DNA of 64,000 bases, from assembly GCF_003555505.1 (NCBI RefSeq), contig NZ_CP032152.1, positions 744,001 to 808,000 of the forward strand. The letters run 5' to 3'. This stretch comes from Thermosynechococcus sichuanensis E542. GTDB lineage: Bacteria > Cyanobacteriota > Cyanobacteriia > Thermosynechococcales > Thermosynechococcaceae. Under the pieces are notes generated by a model. That model made no database searches. It was not told where the DNA came from and worked only from the letters and a program-made list of their open reading frames with translations. This document shows, in pieces, positions 1 through 8,225 of the stretch. Every line of letters begins with the position of its first letter. Position 1 is the first letter of the stretch. Both the position numbers and the translations under genes were made by a program.

Positions 1-1
1 T

Positions 2-79
2 GTCAGTAAGGTAGCAGAGGAGACAGCCCCAAGTCAGACTCCTGAAGCTGTTGAGACTTTATTATCGGACGGTGGGTAG
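2..79 (+). CDS. C-terminal tail of an upstream gene (partial)
   Basis: An open frame enters from the left edge and ends at TAG (77-79). It encodes 25 residues, rich in Glu, Thr, Ser and Pro and ending LLSDGG, which looks like a soluble C-terminal tail. In several cyanobacteria ctpA, the D1 C-terminal processing protease, lies directly upstream of petB, so this could be the end of ctpA. That is inference from gene order only; the tail carries no recognisable motif. Confidence 0.35.
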   Translation, partial: VSKVAEETAPSQTPEAVETLLSDGG

Positions 80-170
80 CACCAATCAACAACTGAATAT
101 GGAAAGTCTGAGAGGGCTTATGTTACATTTTTCAAAGTAAAGCAGCGGTTTCGCAGGACTAATCACTGTT

Positions 171-818
171 ATGAACAAAGTTTACGACTGGTTTGAGGAA
201 CGCCTCGAAATTCAGGCGATCGCTGATGATGTCACCAGCAAGTATGTGCCGCCCCACGTAAACATTTTTTACTGTCTTGGTGGCATTACCCTCACCTGTT
301 TCTTGATCCAATTTGCCACAGGCTTTGCCATGACGTTTTACTACAAACCTACGGTGGCTGAAGCCTTTGCCTCTGTGCAGTACATCATGAATGAAGTCAA
401 CTTTGGCTGGTTGATCCGCTCCATTCACAAGTGGTCCGCCAGCATGATGGTCTTGATGATGATTCTGCACGTCTTCCGCGTCTATCTCACTGGTGGCTTC
501 AAGAAACCCCGCGAACTTACTTGGGTGACGGGTGTGGTCTTGGCGGTGATTACCGTCAGCTTTGGTGTCACGGGCTACTCCCTGCCCTGGGATCAAGTGG
601 GCTATTGGGCGGTCAAAATCGTTTCTGGTATCCCTGCGGCGATTCCCGTGGTGGGTGACCAACTGGTGGAACTGATGCGCGGTGGTGAAAGTGTTGGTCA
701 AGCAACCCTCACTCGCTTCTACAGCTTGCACACCTTCGTGCTGCCTTGGTCGATCGCCGTCTTTATGCTGATGCACTTCCTGATGATTCGTAAGCAGGGT
801 ATTTCTGGTCCCCTGTAA
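171..818 (+). CDS. petB: Cytochrome b6 (cytochrome b6f complex)
   Basis: This is the haem-carrying core subunit of the thylakoid cytochrome b6f complex, which oxidises plastoquinol and passes electrons to plastocyanin or cytochrome c6. The 215-residue length is the family standard. The four b-haem histidines are visible at the expected places (His86, His100, His187, His202), and Cys35, which covalently holds haem ci, is present. Four hydrophobic helices follow the classic b6 pattern. petD lies 105 bases downstream on the same strand and shares the terminator at 1433-1463, so the two are probably co-transcribed. Confidence 0.98.
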   Translation: MNKVYDWFEERLEIQAIADDVTSKYVPPHVNIFYCLGGITLTCFLIQFATGFAMTFYYKPTVAEAFASVQYIMNEVNFGWLIRSIHKWSASMMVLMMILHVFRVYLTGGFKKPRELTWVTGVVLAVITVSFGVTGYSLPWDQVGYWAVKIVSGIPAAIPVVGDQLVELMRGGESVGQATLTRFYSLHTFVLPWSIAVFMLMHFLMIRKQGISGPL

Positions 819-923
819 ACCAAGCATCAAGAAATGTAACAGAGCCTGCTATTTGCAGCGGTTTCACTTGTTATGCTCCAAGTAATCTCCCCCTTGCTGA
901 CCCTCTAGGAGAACGATTGATTT

Positions 924-1409
924 ATGGCAAAAGTTTTGAAAAAGCCCGATTTAACGAATCCGGCACTGCGGGCAAAACTGAAAAAAGGCATGGGCCACAA
1001 CTACTACGGCGAACCCGCTTGGCCCAATGACCTGCTCTATATCTTCCCTGTGGTGATTATGGGCACGATCGCCCTTGTGATCGGTCTAGCGGTAATGGAT
1101 CCTGCTATGGTCGGTGAACCAGCGGATCCCTTTGCCACCCCCTTGGAAATTTTACCAGAGTGGTACCTCTATCCCACTTTCCAGATTTTCCGAGTGGTGC
1201 CCAATAAACTGCTGGGGGTGCTCATGAATGCCTCCATTCCCTTGGGTTTGATGTTGATTCCTTTCATTGAGAGTGTCAACAAGTTCCAAAATCCCTTCCG
1301 TCGTCCTGTGGCCATGACCGTGTTTCTCTTTGGCACACTGGTGACGCTGTGGCTGGGGATTGGTGCTGCTTTCCCCTTGGATAAGTCACTGACCCTCGGC
1401 CTGTTCTAG
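924..1409 (+). CDS. petD: Cytochrome b6f complex subunit IV
   Basis: Subunit IV completes the cytochrome-b-like core with cytochrome b6 and contributes to the quinol-oxidation (Qo) site. The PEWY motif at residues 78-81 supplies the Qo-site glutamate. The 161-residue protein has the usual N-terminal stromal stretch ([10 protein letters not shown]...) and three membrane helices. A good ribosome-binding site (CTAGGAG at about 906-912) precedes the ATG. It is the second gene of the petB-petD pair and is followed by a strong hairpin terminator. Confidence 0.98.
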   Translation: MAKVLKKPDLTNPALRAKLKKGMGHNYYGEPAWPNDLLYIFPVVIMGTIALVIGLAVMDPAMVGEPADPFATPLEILPEWYLYPTFQIFRVVPNKLLGVLMNASIPLGLMLIPFIESVNKFQNPFRRPVAMTVFLFGTLVTLWLGIGAAFPLDKSLTLGLF

Positions 1410-1432
1410 GAATCTTAAAAAAGACTTGATTT

Positions 1433-1463
1433 GCGCATCTGGCGATCGCTGGGTGCGCTTTTT
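1433..1463 (+). terminator. Rho-independent terminator after petBD
   Basis: GCGCATC (1433-1439) pairs with GGTGCGC (1452-1458) with one G-U pair. The loop contains a HIP1 palindrome that can extend the structure, and five T residues follow (1459-1463). The hairpin lies 24 bases after the petD stop and touches the stop codon of the convergent NYN gene. Confidence 0.8.
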
Positions 1464-1992
1464 AGTTGGCGTTTTGCAGGTCAAGTTTTTCAATAAAGGG
1501 GCGAATTTCGTTGAGATCAATGTAGCGATCGGTAGCATTGCGCAGTTCACGGGCAATCATCCCTTCGGTGGAAACGACTGTGATGTGGGTATTTTTGGAA
1601 CGCAAGAGTTCGATCGCCCGCTCAAAATCACCATCGCCACTAAAAAGAACCACGCGATCGTACTGGCCGACGGTATTGAACATATCAATCACAATTTCAA
1701 TGTCTAAATTGGCTTTTTGGTAATACTTGCCAAGGGTTTCATCGTAATATTCTTTCAGCAGCTTTGTGCGCACGGTATAGCCAAGGTTGATGAGGGCATC
1801 CCGAAAGGAACGCTGATCTTGCATGTCCTTGAGACCGGTGTACCAAAAGGCATTGACCAAGACAATGTTGGGATCACGGGTGAAGAATTCGAGCACACGA
1901 CGGGGATCGAAAAACCAGCCATTTTTCTGCTGGGCATAGAACATATTATTCCCATCGATAAAAATTGAGAGCCGTTCTTGATGGGGAAGCAT
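1462..1992 (-). CDS. NYN/DUF88 (LabA-like) PIN-fold protein
   Basis: The 176 residues form a single NYN domain, a PIN-like nuclease fold also found in the cyanobacterial LabA proteins. Visible hallmarks are the N-terminal FIDGNNMFY strand with its first acidic residue, a central DIEIVIDMF segment, and FSGDGDFERAI, the SGDGDF signature holding the metal-binding aspartates. Family members are predicted RNases; LabA itself affects clock output in Synechococcus. Whether this protein acts in RNA decay or clock signalling cannot be told from sequence. It is convergent with petD and appears monocistronic. Confidence 0.85.
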   Translation of the reverse strand: MLPHQERLSIFIDGNNMFYAQQKNGWFFDPRRVLEFFTRDPNIVLVNAFWYTGLKDMQDQRSFRDALINLGYTVRTKLLKEYYDETLGKYYQKANLDIEIVIDMFNTVGQYDRVVLFSGDGDFERAIELLRSKNTHITVVSTEGMIARELRNATDRYIDLNEIRPFIEKLDLQNAN

Positions 1993-2371
1993 AATAGGGA
2001 GAACCTATAGATGAGTTTGTAGTGAGACAACAATGGATAGTAGTTTGAATCGCGTGTGATTTCTATACATTCTATAGAGGACAGTTTAGAATCATTCAAG
2101 ATACAAAGAAGTAGCCATTCCAAAGGCCACAAAATAGAAAGAAGTCAAAGATAAGCACTGCGATCGCTAATAATTAGCAAAATAAAAGTTACCTAATGGT
2201 TCAATGGGAACACTTTTAAGAACAGGAAAAGATTTATTAATGCTTGTTTAATCACTGCAATCTATTTTAATGGAACTGCCCAACAGATGCTACACTCTCT
2301 TCCTCGGCGATCGCCCCTTGAAAACCAAAAAGGGGGCAGTGCCCCCATCACTAACCTTATCCCACAACTTG
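1993..2371. other. AT-rich intergenic region
   Basis: This 379-base region holds the upstream side of the NYN gene and the downstream side of the secreted-protein gene. It is markedly more AT-rich than the genes, especially 2030-2270. A short inverted repeat (ATAGG...CCTAT, about 1993-2008) sits just upstream of the NYN start. The right end carries the minus-strand terminator at 2327-2346. I see no RNA gene or convincing ORF; a 63-codon frame starting at 2270 is low-complexity and overlaps that terminator. Confidence 0.6.
2327..2346 (-). terminator. Rho-independent terminator
   Basis: On the minus strand GGGGGC-ACT-GCCCCC (2346-2332) forms a perfect 6-bp GC stem with a 3-base loop followed by TTTTT (2331-2327). 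It lies 25 bases past the stop of the secreted-protein gene at 2372-2845 and should end its transcript. Confidence 0.85.
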
Positions 2372-2845
2372 TTAATACAGGGCACGTACTGGAGGAGCGG
2401 GCATGACCGCAGGGGGGGGTGGGGGGGCAAAGAGGGGCTGCTGCGGGGGCGGCAGGGGTGACTCCACCATTAAATTGCAGGGGAAGGGCGTACCGTACAT
2501 TGAGGTACAGAAGGGGCTATCGAGATCGCGGGTGCGGACAGGAGGTTGATTGCTTTGCTGATACCACGCATCCGTAGAAACATAGTTGATCCGCCGCGCC
2601 CGGTGAATGATGTCATTATCACGATAGGTGGGCGCACCGAATGTAAAAGCGGCATCGCCAGCGATCGACTCATCCTGCCAGTACCCTTGACTACCATCAA
2701 TGCGTTCAAAAGCTTGGGGCAGGGTAGGTTGAGTTACCGGAAATTGTTGGGGATTGATGGGTTGGCGGCGGCTTTGGGCAGTTGCCGGAGCGACCACCGC
2801 TGCCAACATTGCCACGCATACCAGCGGCACACATTTCATGCCCAT
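2372..2845 (-). CDS. Secreted proline-rich protein, unknown function
   Basis: A 157-residue protein with a clear Sec signal peptide: a hydrophobic run after MGMK, with likely cleavage after ATA at about residue 23. The mature part is polar, rich in Gln, Pro and Tyr, with a C-terminal polyproline stretch (LPPPQQPLFAPPPPP). Two cysteines around residues 113 and 123 could form a disulphide in the periplasm or lumen. I do not recognise the family. The gene stands alone, with its own terminator, and is divergent from recQ. Confidence 0.75.
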   Translation of the reverse strand: MGMKCVPLVCVAMLAAVVAPATAQSRRQPINPQQFPVTQPTLPQAFERIDGSQGYWQDESIAGDAAFTFGAPTYRDNDIIHRARRINYVSTDAWYQQSNQPPVRTRDLDSPFCTSMYGTPFPCNLMVESPLPPPQQPLFAPPPPPAVMPAPPVRALY

Positions 2846-2940
2846 AGGTTCATCTCCATAAGCGTTTTATACTTCGGCAACAGTGATAGGCCTAAAGCAT
2901 CTTAGGCATCCTAGAATTTCTTGCTTAAAATTATTCTAAA

Positions 2941-4434
2941 TTGACTCCCCTTGCTGCTCCCAGAAGACTGTGCCGCTTTTTGCAACATTGGAATCCCGAC
3001 AGGCTTAAGCCAGTGCAAGATTTAGAGCCGATACAGGCTGCCCTACAACAATACTGGGGCTATTCTGAGTTGCGATCGCCCCAAGCGGAGGTGATAACAG
3101 CACTTTTGCAACGACGGGATGCTTTAATTGTCCTTCCTACGGGCGCGGGCAAAAGTCTCTGTTTTCAGTTGCCAGCAGTGCTTCAGGGCGGATTGACACT
3201 GGTGATCTCGCCGCTGCTTGCCCTCATGGAAAATCAGATCACTGAATTGCAGCAACGGGGTCTTGCGGCCGCAGCCTATCATAGTGAACTGCCCAGCAGC
3301 CAACGCCGCCAGATTCTCTCGCACTTAACCCACTACCGCCTGCTGTATCTTGCGCCGGAGTCCTTATTTTCCACCCCCCTTTGGCAGCGCCTCTGTTCAC
3401 CACAGGTACACCTCAATGCCTTGATTGTGGATGAAGCCCATTGCCTCGTGCAGTGGGGCGATCGCTTTCGACCGGTTTATCGTCGCTTGGGAACGGTGCG
3501 GCCTGCCCTCCGTCAATCTAAACCCCACCACCCACGGCTGGCGATCGCTGCTTTTACCGCCACTGCCAATCCCAATGCCCAGCGCACCCTCATTGAGGTT
3601 TTAGGCCTAGAGCAGCCTGTGCAGATCATTCACAGCCCCTATCGTGCCAATCTCTATTTAGCCGTACGCTCGGTGTGGAGTCGGGGCTATCGCCGCCATT
3701 GTCTCCAGCAATTTCTCAAGCAGCAGGGCAGAACCTCAGGCTTGATCTATGCCCGCACCCGCCGCGACTGTGAAACCTTGGCCACTTGGCTTCAGCAGCA
3801 GGGGCACCGCACCACCGCTTACCATGGCGGACTACCGGCAGCACAGCGACGCCAAATTGAGAGCGATTGGTTGCAGGACAAGCTACCCTTTGTGGTTTGT
3901 ACCAATGCTTTTGGTATGGGGGTCAATAAACCTAATGTGCGTTGGATCTGCCACTATCAGCCGCCCCTGCAACTCAGTGAATACCTCCAAGAGGTGGGAC
4001 GTGCTGGACGCGATGGCCAACCGGCACAGGCACTGGCTTTGGTGAGCGATCGCTGGGGTTTAGATCGCAAAGATCAACAGCGTTGGCATTTTTTTCAGCG
4101 CCAAAGTCAAGAGACTTACAATCGCGCCATGGTACTTCAAACGCATCTGCCCCTCAATGGCAATCTTCAGGAACTGCGGCAACACTTTCCTGAGGTGGAA
4201 CTGACGCTGGCCCTACTACATCAACAGGGAGGACTCCGCTGGCAAGACCCCTTCCACTATTGCCGTCAACCCTTGGTACAAGTACCACCGCCGCCCAAAG
4301 ACACTCAAGAACAGTTGATGCAAGAGTTTCTCTATCACCGGGGCTGCCGCTGGCAGTTTCTCCTCCAAGCCTTTGGTTTTGCGCCTGAGGCAAGAGGATT
4401 GCGTTGTGGCCATTGCGATCGCTGTCAGCTCTGA
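2941..4434 (+). CDS. recQ: ATP-dependent DNA helicase, RecQ family
   Basis: A superfamily-2 3'-5' DNA helicase for recombination and fork repair. Motif I (LPTGAGKS), the DEAH box followed by the RecQ-specific CLVQWGDRFRP loop, and motif VI (QEVGRAGRDGQ) are all present. At 497 residues it is shorter than E. coli RecQ (about 610). It ends in a Cys-rich segment (RCGHCDRC) that looks like the zinc-binding subdomain, without a clear winged-helix or HRDC domain. The frame opens after an in-frame stop at 2926; TTG at 2941 gives the longest product, but an internal GTG near 3012 is a plausible alternative start. Confidence 0.9.
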   Translation: MTPLAAPRRLCRFLQHWNPDRLKPVQDLEPIQAALQQYWGYSELRSPQAEVITALLQRRDALIVLPTGAGKSLCFQLPAVLQGGLTLVISPLLALMENQITELQQRGLAAAAYHSELPSSQRRQILSHLTHYRLLYLAPESLFSTPLWQRLCSPQVHLNALIVDEAHCLVQWGDRFRPVYRRLGTVRPALRQSKPHHPRLAIAAFTATANPNAQRTLIEVLGLEQPVQIIHSPYRANLYLAVRSVWSRGYRRHCLQQFLKQQGRTSGLIYARTRRDCETLATWLQQQGHRTTAYHGGLPAAQRRQIESDWLQDKLPFVVCTNAFGMGVNKPNVRWICHYQPPLQLSEYLQEVGRAGRDGQPAQALALVSDRWGLDRKDQQRWHFFQRQSQETYNRAMVLQTHLPLNGNLQELRQHFPEVELTLALLHQQGGLRWQDPFHYCRQPLVQVPPPPKDTQEQLMQEFLYHRGCRWQFLLQAFGFAPEARGLRCGHCDRCQL

Positions 4435-4576
4435 CTAGAACCGTAAAGTACCGTGAATCCACAGATTTGTATCACTGGGACTTTGTGTACACTGGCACAT
4501 AGAACGGTAGGTTTATCATCGGTAGGCAAAGGTTTCCCAGCAGTCATTCTGTTGCCACGAGGTAGGGGTTGCGGGC

Positions 4577-5275
4577 ATGGGGCTACTACAAGTTGAGCAA
4601 ATTCGCGAAACACTTCAGGATGTGCTTTCAGAACACGCCGTTGTTGTGCAAGTGAACCAGTTTCGCAACCAATTAAACATTGTTTTGAACAAGCCCCCCG
4701 GCACCGTTGCCCATTATTCTGCCTTGGTGGATCTCCTCAAGTCTCGCTTGGGACAGTTTCACCTTGATGATATTGCCCGCATCAAAATTATTGGCCGCAT
4801 TCAAGGTTCCCCTAAACCCGATTGGGAAGAGGTCATTGATCTGCGCCCCCCCAATCCAGCCCTAGCTGTTCCTGTGTATGCTTCCTCGGCTCCTTGGGTG
4901 GTGGCGATCGCCGCTGGGGTTGTGAGTTTACTAGTAATCTTTAGCTATCATCTCGGTCAGTGGCAGCAACAGCAACGGATGCAGCAATTGATTGGCGGTA
5001 GCCTTGCACAACAGGGCGTTACCATGGCGGACTTCAAGTGGCATCTCGAGGGCGGCGTACCGTTTATTGTGGGTGTTCTGAAAAACTACAGTAAAGACTA
5101 CTTTCGCATGATTCAGGCCGACTTTGAACTCTTTGACAAGGCCGGGCAGCGGGTCGGCGCCGTTTCAGTACAGGTTTATGGCCTTGGCCCTGAGGAAACT
5201 TGGCACTTCCGTGAACCCGTGGGCAATCATCAGGCAGTGCGAGCACGACTGGTAAAATTACAGTCATTCCATTAA
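4577..5275 (+). CDS. Single-span membrane protein with FxLYD-like domain
   Basis: This 232-residue protein has a cytoplasmic N-terminal part (residues 1-100), one membrane helix (about 110-130, PWVVAIAAGVVSLLVIF), a Gln-rich linker, and a C-terminal domain resembling the FxLYD/DUF3426 immunoglobulin-like fold (GVLKNYSKDYFRMIQADFEL, then WHFREPV). Such domains occur on the extracytoplasmic side of bacterial membrane proteins. The function is unknown. It sits between recQ and a HAD phosphatase on the same strand with short gaps, which does not imply a shared pathway. Confidence 0.7.
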   Translation: MGLLQVEQIRETLQDVLSEHAVVVQVNQFRNQLNIVLNKPPGTVAHYSALVDLLKSRLGQFHLDDIARIKIIGRIQGSPKPDWEEVIDLRPPNPALAVPVYASSAPWVVAIAAGVVSLLVIFSYHLGQWQQQQRMQQLIGGSLAQQGVTMADFKWHLEGGVPFIVGVLKNYSKDYFRMIQADFELFDKAGQRVGAVSVQVYGLGPEETWHFREPVGNHQAVRARLVKLQSFH

Positions 5276-5310
5276 TTTTTCCCCTTGCAGGGATTCACTA
5301 AAAACTTCCT

Positions 5311-6144
5311 ATGGCTCACCTCAAAGCCCTGATTTTTGATGTGGATGGCACCTTAGCGGACACTGAGCGGGATGGCCATCGTGTTGCCTTCAATAAAGCC
5401 TTTGCGGCGGCAGGTCTGGATTGGGAGTGGGATACTGCCCTCTATGGTCAACTGCTGGCGGTGGCTGGAGGCAAAGAGCGGATGAAGTATTACCTTGATC
5501 GCTTTCGCCCCGATTGGCCACGTCCCCAAAATTTGGATGCTTTGATTGCCGATTTGCATAAGGCTAAGACCCGCTACTATACGGAGCTATTGGCGGAAGG
5601 AGCGATTCCCCTGCGACCGGGGGTGAAACGGCTGCTCACTGAAGCCCGTGAAGCAGGATTACGTTTGGCGATCGCCACCACGACCACCCCGGCTAATGTC
5701 ACCGCACTTCTAGAAAATGCCCTTGCAGCCGATGGTGTAAGTTGGTTTGAGATCATTGCTGCCGGGGATGTAGTGCCAGCCAAAAAACCTGCGCCTGACA
5801 TTTACTTCTACACCCTTGAAAGAATGCGCCTCTCACCCCAAGAGTGCCTTGCCTTCGAGGATTCTGCCAATGGGATTCAGGCGGCCACCGCCAGTCGCCT
5901 AGCGACGATTATCACGATCACCGACTACACCAAGGATCATGATTTTCGGGATGCAGCGCTTGTCTTGGATTGCCTAGGGGAACCGGATTACCCCTTCCAA
6001 GTGATTCGCGGTGAGGTGGGCTGGACAACCTATGTGGATGTGCCCCTCTTGCGATCGCTGCACCAGCAGTGGACAAGTACGTTGATTGACATCCTCCCTG
6101 TCCTAAAGGACAGGGATTCCTACGGCGTTCAGGCACGACATTGA
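5311..6144 (+). CDS. HAD-superfamily hydrolase, CbbY-like; C-terminus altered by mobile element
   Basis: A subfamily IA HAD phosphatase or phosphomutase. FDVDGTLAD near the N-terminus supplies the nucleophile and acid/base aspartates, KKPAPD the catalytic lysine, and FEDSANG the metal-binding acidic residues. The helical cap follows motif I as in CbbY, which acts on xylulose-1,5-bisphosphate or similar sugar phosphates; the substrate here is unknown. Residues from about 259 on, including VLKDRDSYG, are translated from the end hairpin of an IS200/IS605-type remnant (6086-6325), and the stop codon lies inside that element. The native C-terminus has therefore been replaced, beyond the conserved fold. 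Confidence 0.88.
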   Translation: MAHLKALIFDVDGTLADTERDGHRVAFNKAFAAAGLDWEWDTALYGQLLAVAGGKERMKYYLDRFRPDWPRPQNLDALIADLHKAKTRYYTELLAEGAIPLRPGVKRLLTEAREAGLRLAIATTTTPANVTALLENALAADGVSWFEIIAAGDVVPAKKPAPDIYFYTLERMRLSPQECLAFEDSANGIQAATASRLATIITITDYTKDHDFRDAALVLDCLGEPDYPFQVIRGEVGWTTYVDVPLLRSLHQQWTSTLIDILPVLKDRDSYGVQARH

Positions 6145-6325
6145 GCCGCTCCTGATTCGCTTCGGTGGGTTCCTGGGCCGAGCGCGCAACCGCTGCTCGT
6201 GTCTCCTCAGGCGTAACTTCCGGCATGTCCTGCCGTAGGCCATAAATGGCAATTTGATTATAGGACAGCTGCGCCGTCCGCGCTATCCTTCCCCGTCCTG
6301 AACGGCGGGGCTTGCCGCGCATCGG
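6086..6325 (-). mobile_element. Decayed non-autonomous IS200/IS605-type element (tnpB remnant)
   Basis: About 240 bases bounded by two imperfect palindromes, as expected of IS200/IS605 ends: CCCTGTCCT-AA-AGGACAGGG (6096-6115, perfect 9-bp stem) and CCCCGTC...GGCGGGG (6291-6310, with a G-U pair). TTGA, the complement of a TCAA-type cleavage site, sits just outside the first hairpin (6086-6089). Read on the minus strand, the interior gives AQEPTEANQERLNVVPE followed by RNPCPLGQGG, which resembles the C-terminal tail of TnpB proteins; the catalytic body is missing. A TATAAT box lies at 6262-6257 on the minus strand. Exact boundaries are estimated. Confidence 0.75.
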
Positions 6326-6398
6326 GTCACCGCTAATTTTCTAGCCACAACGTTTTACAGTAAATATACAAACCTAGCCTAAGTGATTAAAGAACGCA

Positions 6399-6680
6399 AT
6401 GTACACGATTGATTTAATTCTGCGTCATGTCCCCATGCCCGTCAGCATTGAACGCAAAGAAAGTGCAGCAGCCACAGCAGCCTATCAGCAAATTCAGCAG
6501 GCGATGGCCAGTGGTACTCCGACTGTCCTCGAACTGACGTGCGATCGCCAAGTGGGCAAAAAGCTGACTGTGCTCACCTCAGAAATTGTGGCGGTGCAAA
6601 TGGCCGATAAGGATGCTCCCTCCGGTGTCACTAGTCGTGGCGGCTTCTTTGCTCAATTGGTGCAGCAAAGCAGCAACTAA
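6399..6680 (+). CDS. UPF0367 family protein
   Basis: A 93-residue soluble protein starting MYTIDLILRHVPMPVSIERK, matching the conserved N-terminus of the cyanobacterial UPF0367 family. It has an alpha/beta-like pattern, no membrane segment and no obvious catalytic residues. The function is unknown. The gene lies just downstream of the mobile-element remnant and appears intact. Confidence 0.85.
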   Translation: MYTIDLILRHVPMPVSIERKESAAATAAYQQIQQAMASGTPTVLELTCDRQVGKKLTVLTSEIVAVQMADKDAPSGVTSRGGFFAQLVQQSSN

Positions 6681-6830
6681 GGGAAAATCTCTCAATAAAG
6701 TTTAATTTTTCTTCGCAATCGTGAGTCTTTGCCGTTAGGATACTAGGCAGACTGATCCGTAGGGGAACGTTCAGCGAATCCTCCCCGTCTGAAAGTCAGG
6801 TATCTGTGGTGTGTCGTAATAGGGTTATCT

Positions 6831-7397
6831 ATGGTAAAGCGTTTCCTACCGGTTCTGATTCTGTTGGGGTGTAGTCTTGGTCTTGTCACCCCTGCCCTTG
6901 TGCGTGCCCAAGCCAATCAAGGGTTTACGTTTACTTGGGGGGATGGCCCTAGTGGGCGGCAGCAATTGCAATACCACTTAGATAATGGCACCCCCGGCTT
7001 TATGGGCGATCGCTATTGGCTACGCCTTGGTCAGCAAAAAGTAGCCATTAACCGCATCAACATCACCTACCCTGACTACTACAACGGCATCATTGATCCG
7101 AGGGGGATTGAAGTCCGTGTGGGTGGAAACACTGGGAATAGATTCTTTGAGTTTCGTCGCAACCCCGGCAAAAAAATTGAACTTGCGGAAGTATCTCTTG
7201 ATCGCGATAACCGTGTGATTGACATTGTGCCTGCTGAGGTGATTCCCGCAGGAACGCCGGTGCAAGTCATCCTCAACAATGTCCGCAACCCCAACCATGG
7301 TGGCATGTACTACTTCAATGCTCGCATTGGTTCCCCGGGGGATATTCCCTTGATGCGCTACGTTGGCACTTGGATTCTCAGTATTGCCAATAACTAA
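6831..7397 (+). CDS. DUF2808 secreted protein
   Basis: A 188-residue protein with an N-terminal signal peptide (hydrophobic core, likely cleavage after VRA at about residue 26). The mature domain begins FTFTWGDGPSGRQQL and contains INRINITYPDYY and a VQVILNNVRNPNHGG motif typical of the cyanobacterial DUF2808 family, a predicted all-beta extracytoplasmic domain of unknown role. It is intact and appears monocistronic. Confidence 0.85.
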   Translation: MVKRFLPVLILLGCSLGLVTPALVRAQANQGFTFTWGDGPSGRQQLQYHLDNGTPGFMGDRYWLRLGQQKVAINRINITYPDYYNGIIDPRGIEVRVGGNTGNRFFEFRRNPGKKIELAEVSLDRDNRVIDIVPAEVIPAGTPVQVILNNVRNPNHGGMYYFNARIGSPGDIPLMRYVGTWILSIANN

Positions 7398-7519
7398 GCC
7401 AATAACTAACTGGGACTCAGTTTGCCAATTCATGAACTGGTGCGCCATCCCTAGAAAGATTGGGGCGATCGCCCTAGGCTAGTTTTTATGTGTGACAGCC
7501 GGTTCACTCTTCACGCCTA

Positions 7520-8206
7520 ATGCTAGATTCTGCTAAATCTTCATTGCCCCGTATTTCACCCCTGCTGACCCCATTAATGTACCGCTTAGTGGGGGATATT
7601 GTCCTCCAGCGCTATTTTCGTAGCCTTGAAGTGCAAGGACAGGATCAGGTGCCCAAAAGTGGTCCAGTGATCTTGGCACCCACCCATCGTTCCCGTTGGG
7701 ATGCACTGATTATTCCCTATGTCACTGGGCGGCGGGTGAGTGGGCGCGACCTCTACTACATGGTCTCCCACGATGAAATGCTGGGACTGCAAGGCTGGGT
7801 CATTGGTCAGTGTGGTGGTTTTCCCGTCAATACCCAAGCACCTTCGGTGAGCGCGTTGCGCACGGGTGTGGAACTCCTGCGGCAAGGTCAAGCCTTGGTG
7901 GTCTTTCCTGAGGGCAATATCTTTCGCGATCGCCAGATTCATCCCCTAAAGCCGGGCTTGGCTCGTTTAGCCCTTCAGGCTGCCCAGCGTTGTGAAGAAG
8001 CGATCCAGATTGTGCCGATTTTACTCGATTATGCTCAGCCCTATCCGCAGTGGGGCAGCGAGGTCAAGGTGCTCATTGGTGCCCCCTTGAGTACACGGAA
8101 TTACGATGTCACCCGCCCCAAAAGTGTTGCCCAGCAACTAACCAATGATTTATTTAGGGCACTTCAGCAGCTTCAGGAGGGGCGATCGCTCCTGTGTTTG
8201 GCTTAG
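7520..8206 (+). CDS. 1-acyl-sn-glycerol-3-phosphate acyltransferase (PlsC-like)
   Basis: A 228-residue PlsC-family acyltransferase that probably adds the second acyl chain to lysophosphatidic acid for membrane lipids. The catalytic H-x4-D motif is visible as HRSRWD (near residue 56), and the substrate-binding FPEGNIFRD motif is near residue 135. A further conserved segment, IQIVPILLDY, follows. It faces a second, larger acyltransferase-like gene across a gap of 19 bases. Confidence 0.88.
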   Translation: MLDSAKSSLPRISPLLTPLMYRLVGDIVLQRYFRSLEVQGQDQVPKSGPVILAPTHRSRWDALIIPYVTGRRVSGRDLYYMVSHDEMLGLQGWVIGQCGGFPVNTQAPSVSALRTGVELLRQGQALVVFPEGNIFRDRQIHPLKPGLARLALQAAQRCEEAIQIVPILLDYAQPYPQWGSEVKVLIGAPLSTRNYDVTRPKSVAQQLTNDLFRALQQLQEGRSLLCLA

Positions 8207-8225
8207 ACCTCAAACTTGAATCCCC

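Noticed and set aside
2270-2461. 63-codon plus-strand frame between the NYN and secreted-protein genes
   Set aside because: Low-complexity Gly/Arg tail arises from antisense of a polyproline region, and the frame spans the minus-strand terminator.
6145-6322. Working tnpB gene in the mobile-element remnant
   Set aside because: Only a tail-like segment is present; the RuvC-type catalytic body is missing, so it is listed as a decayed element.
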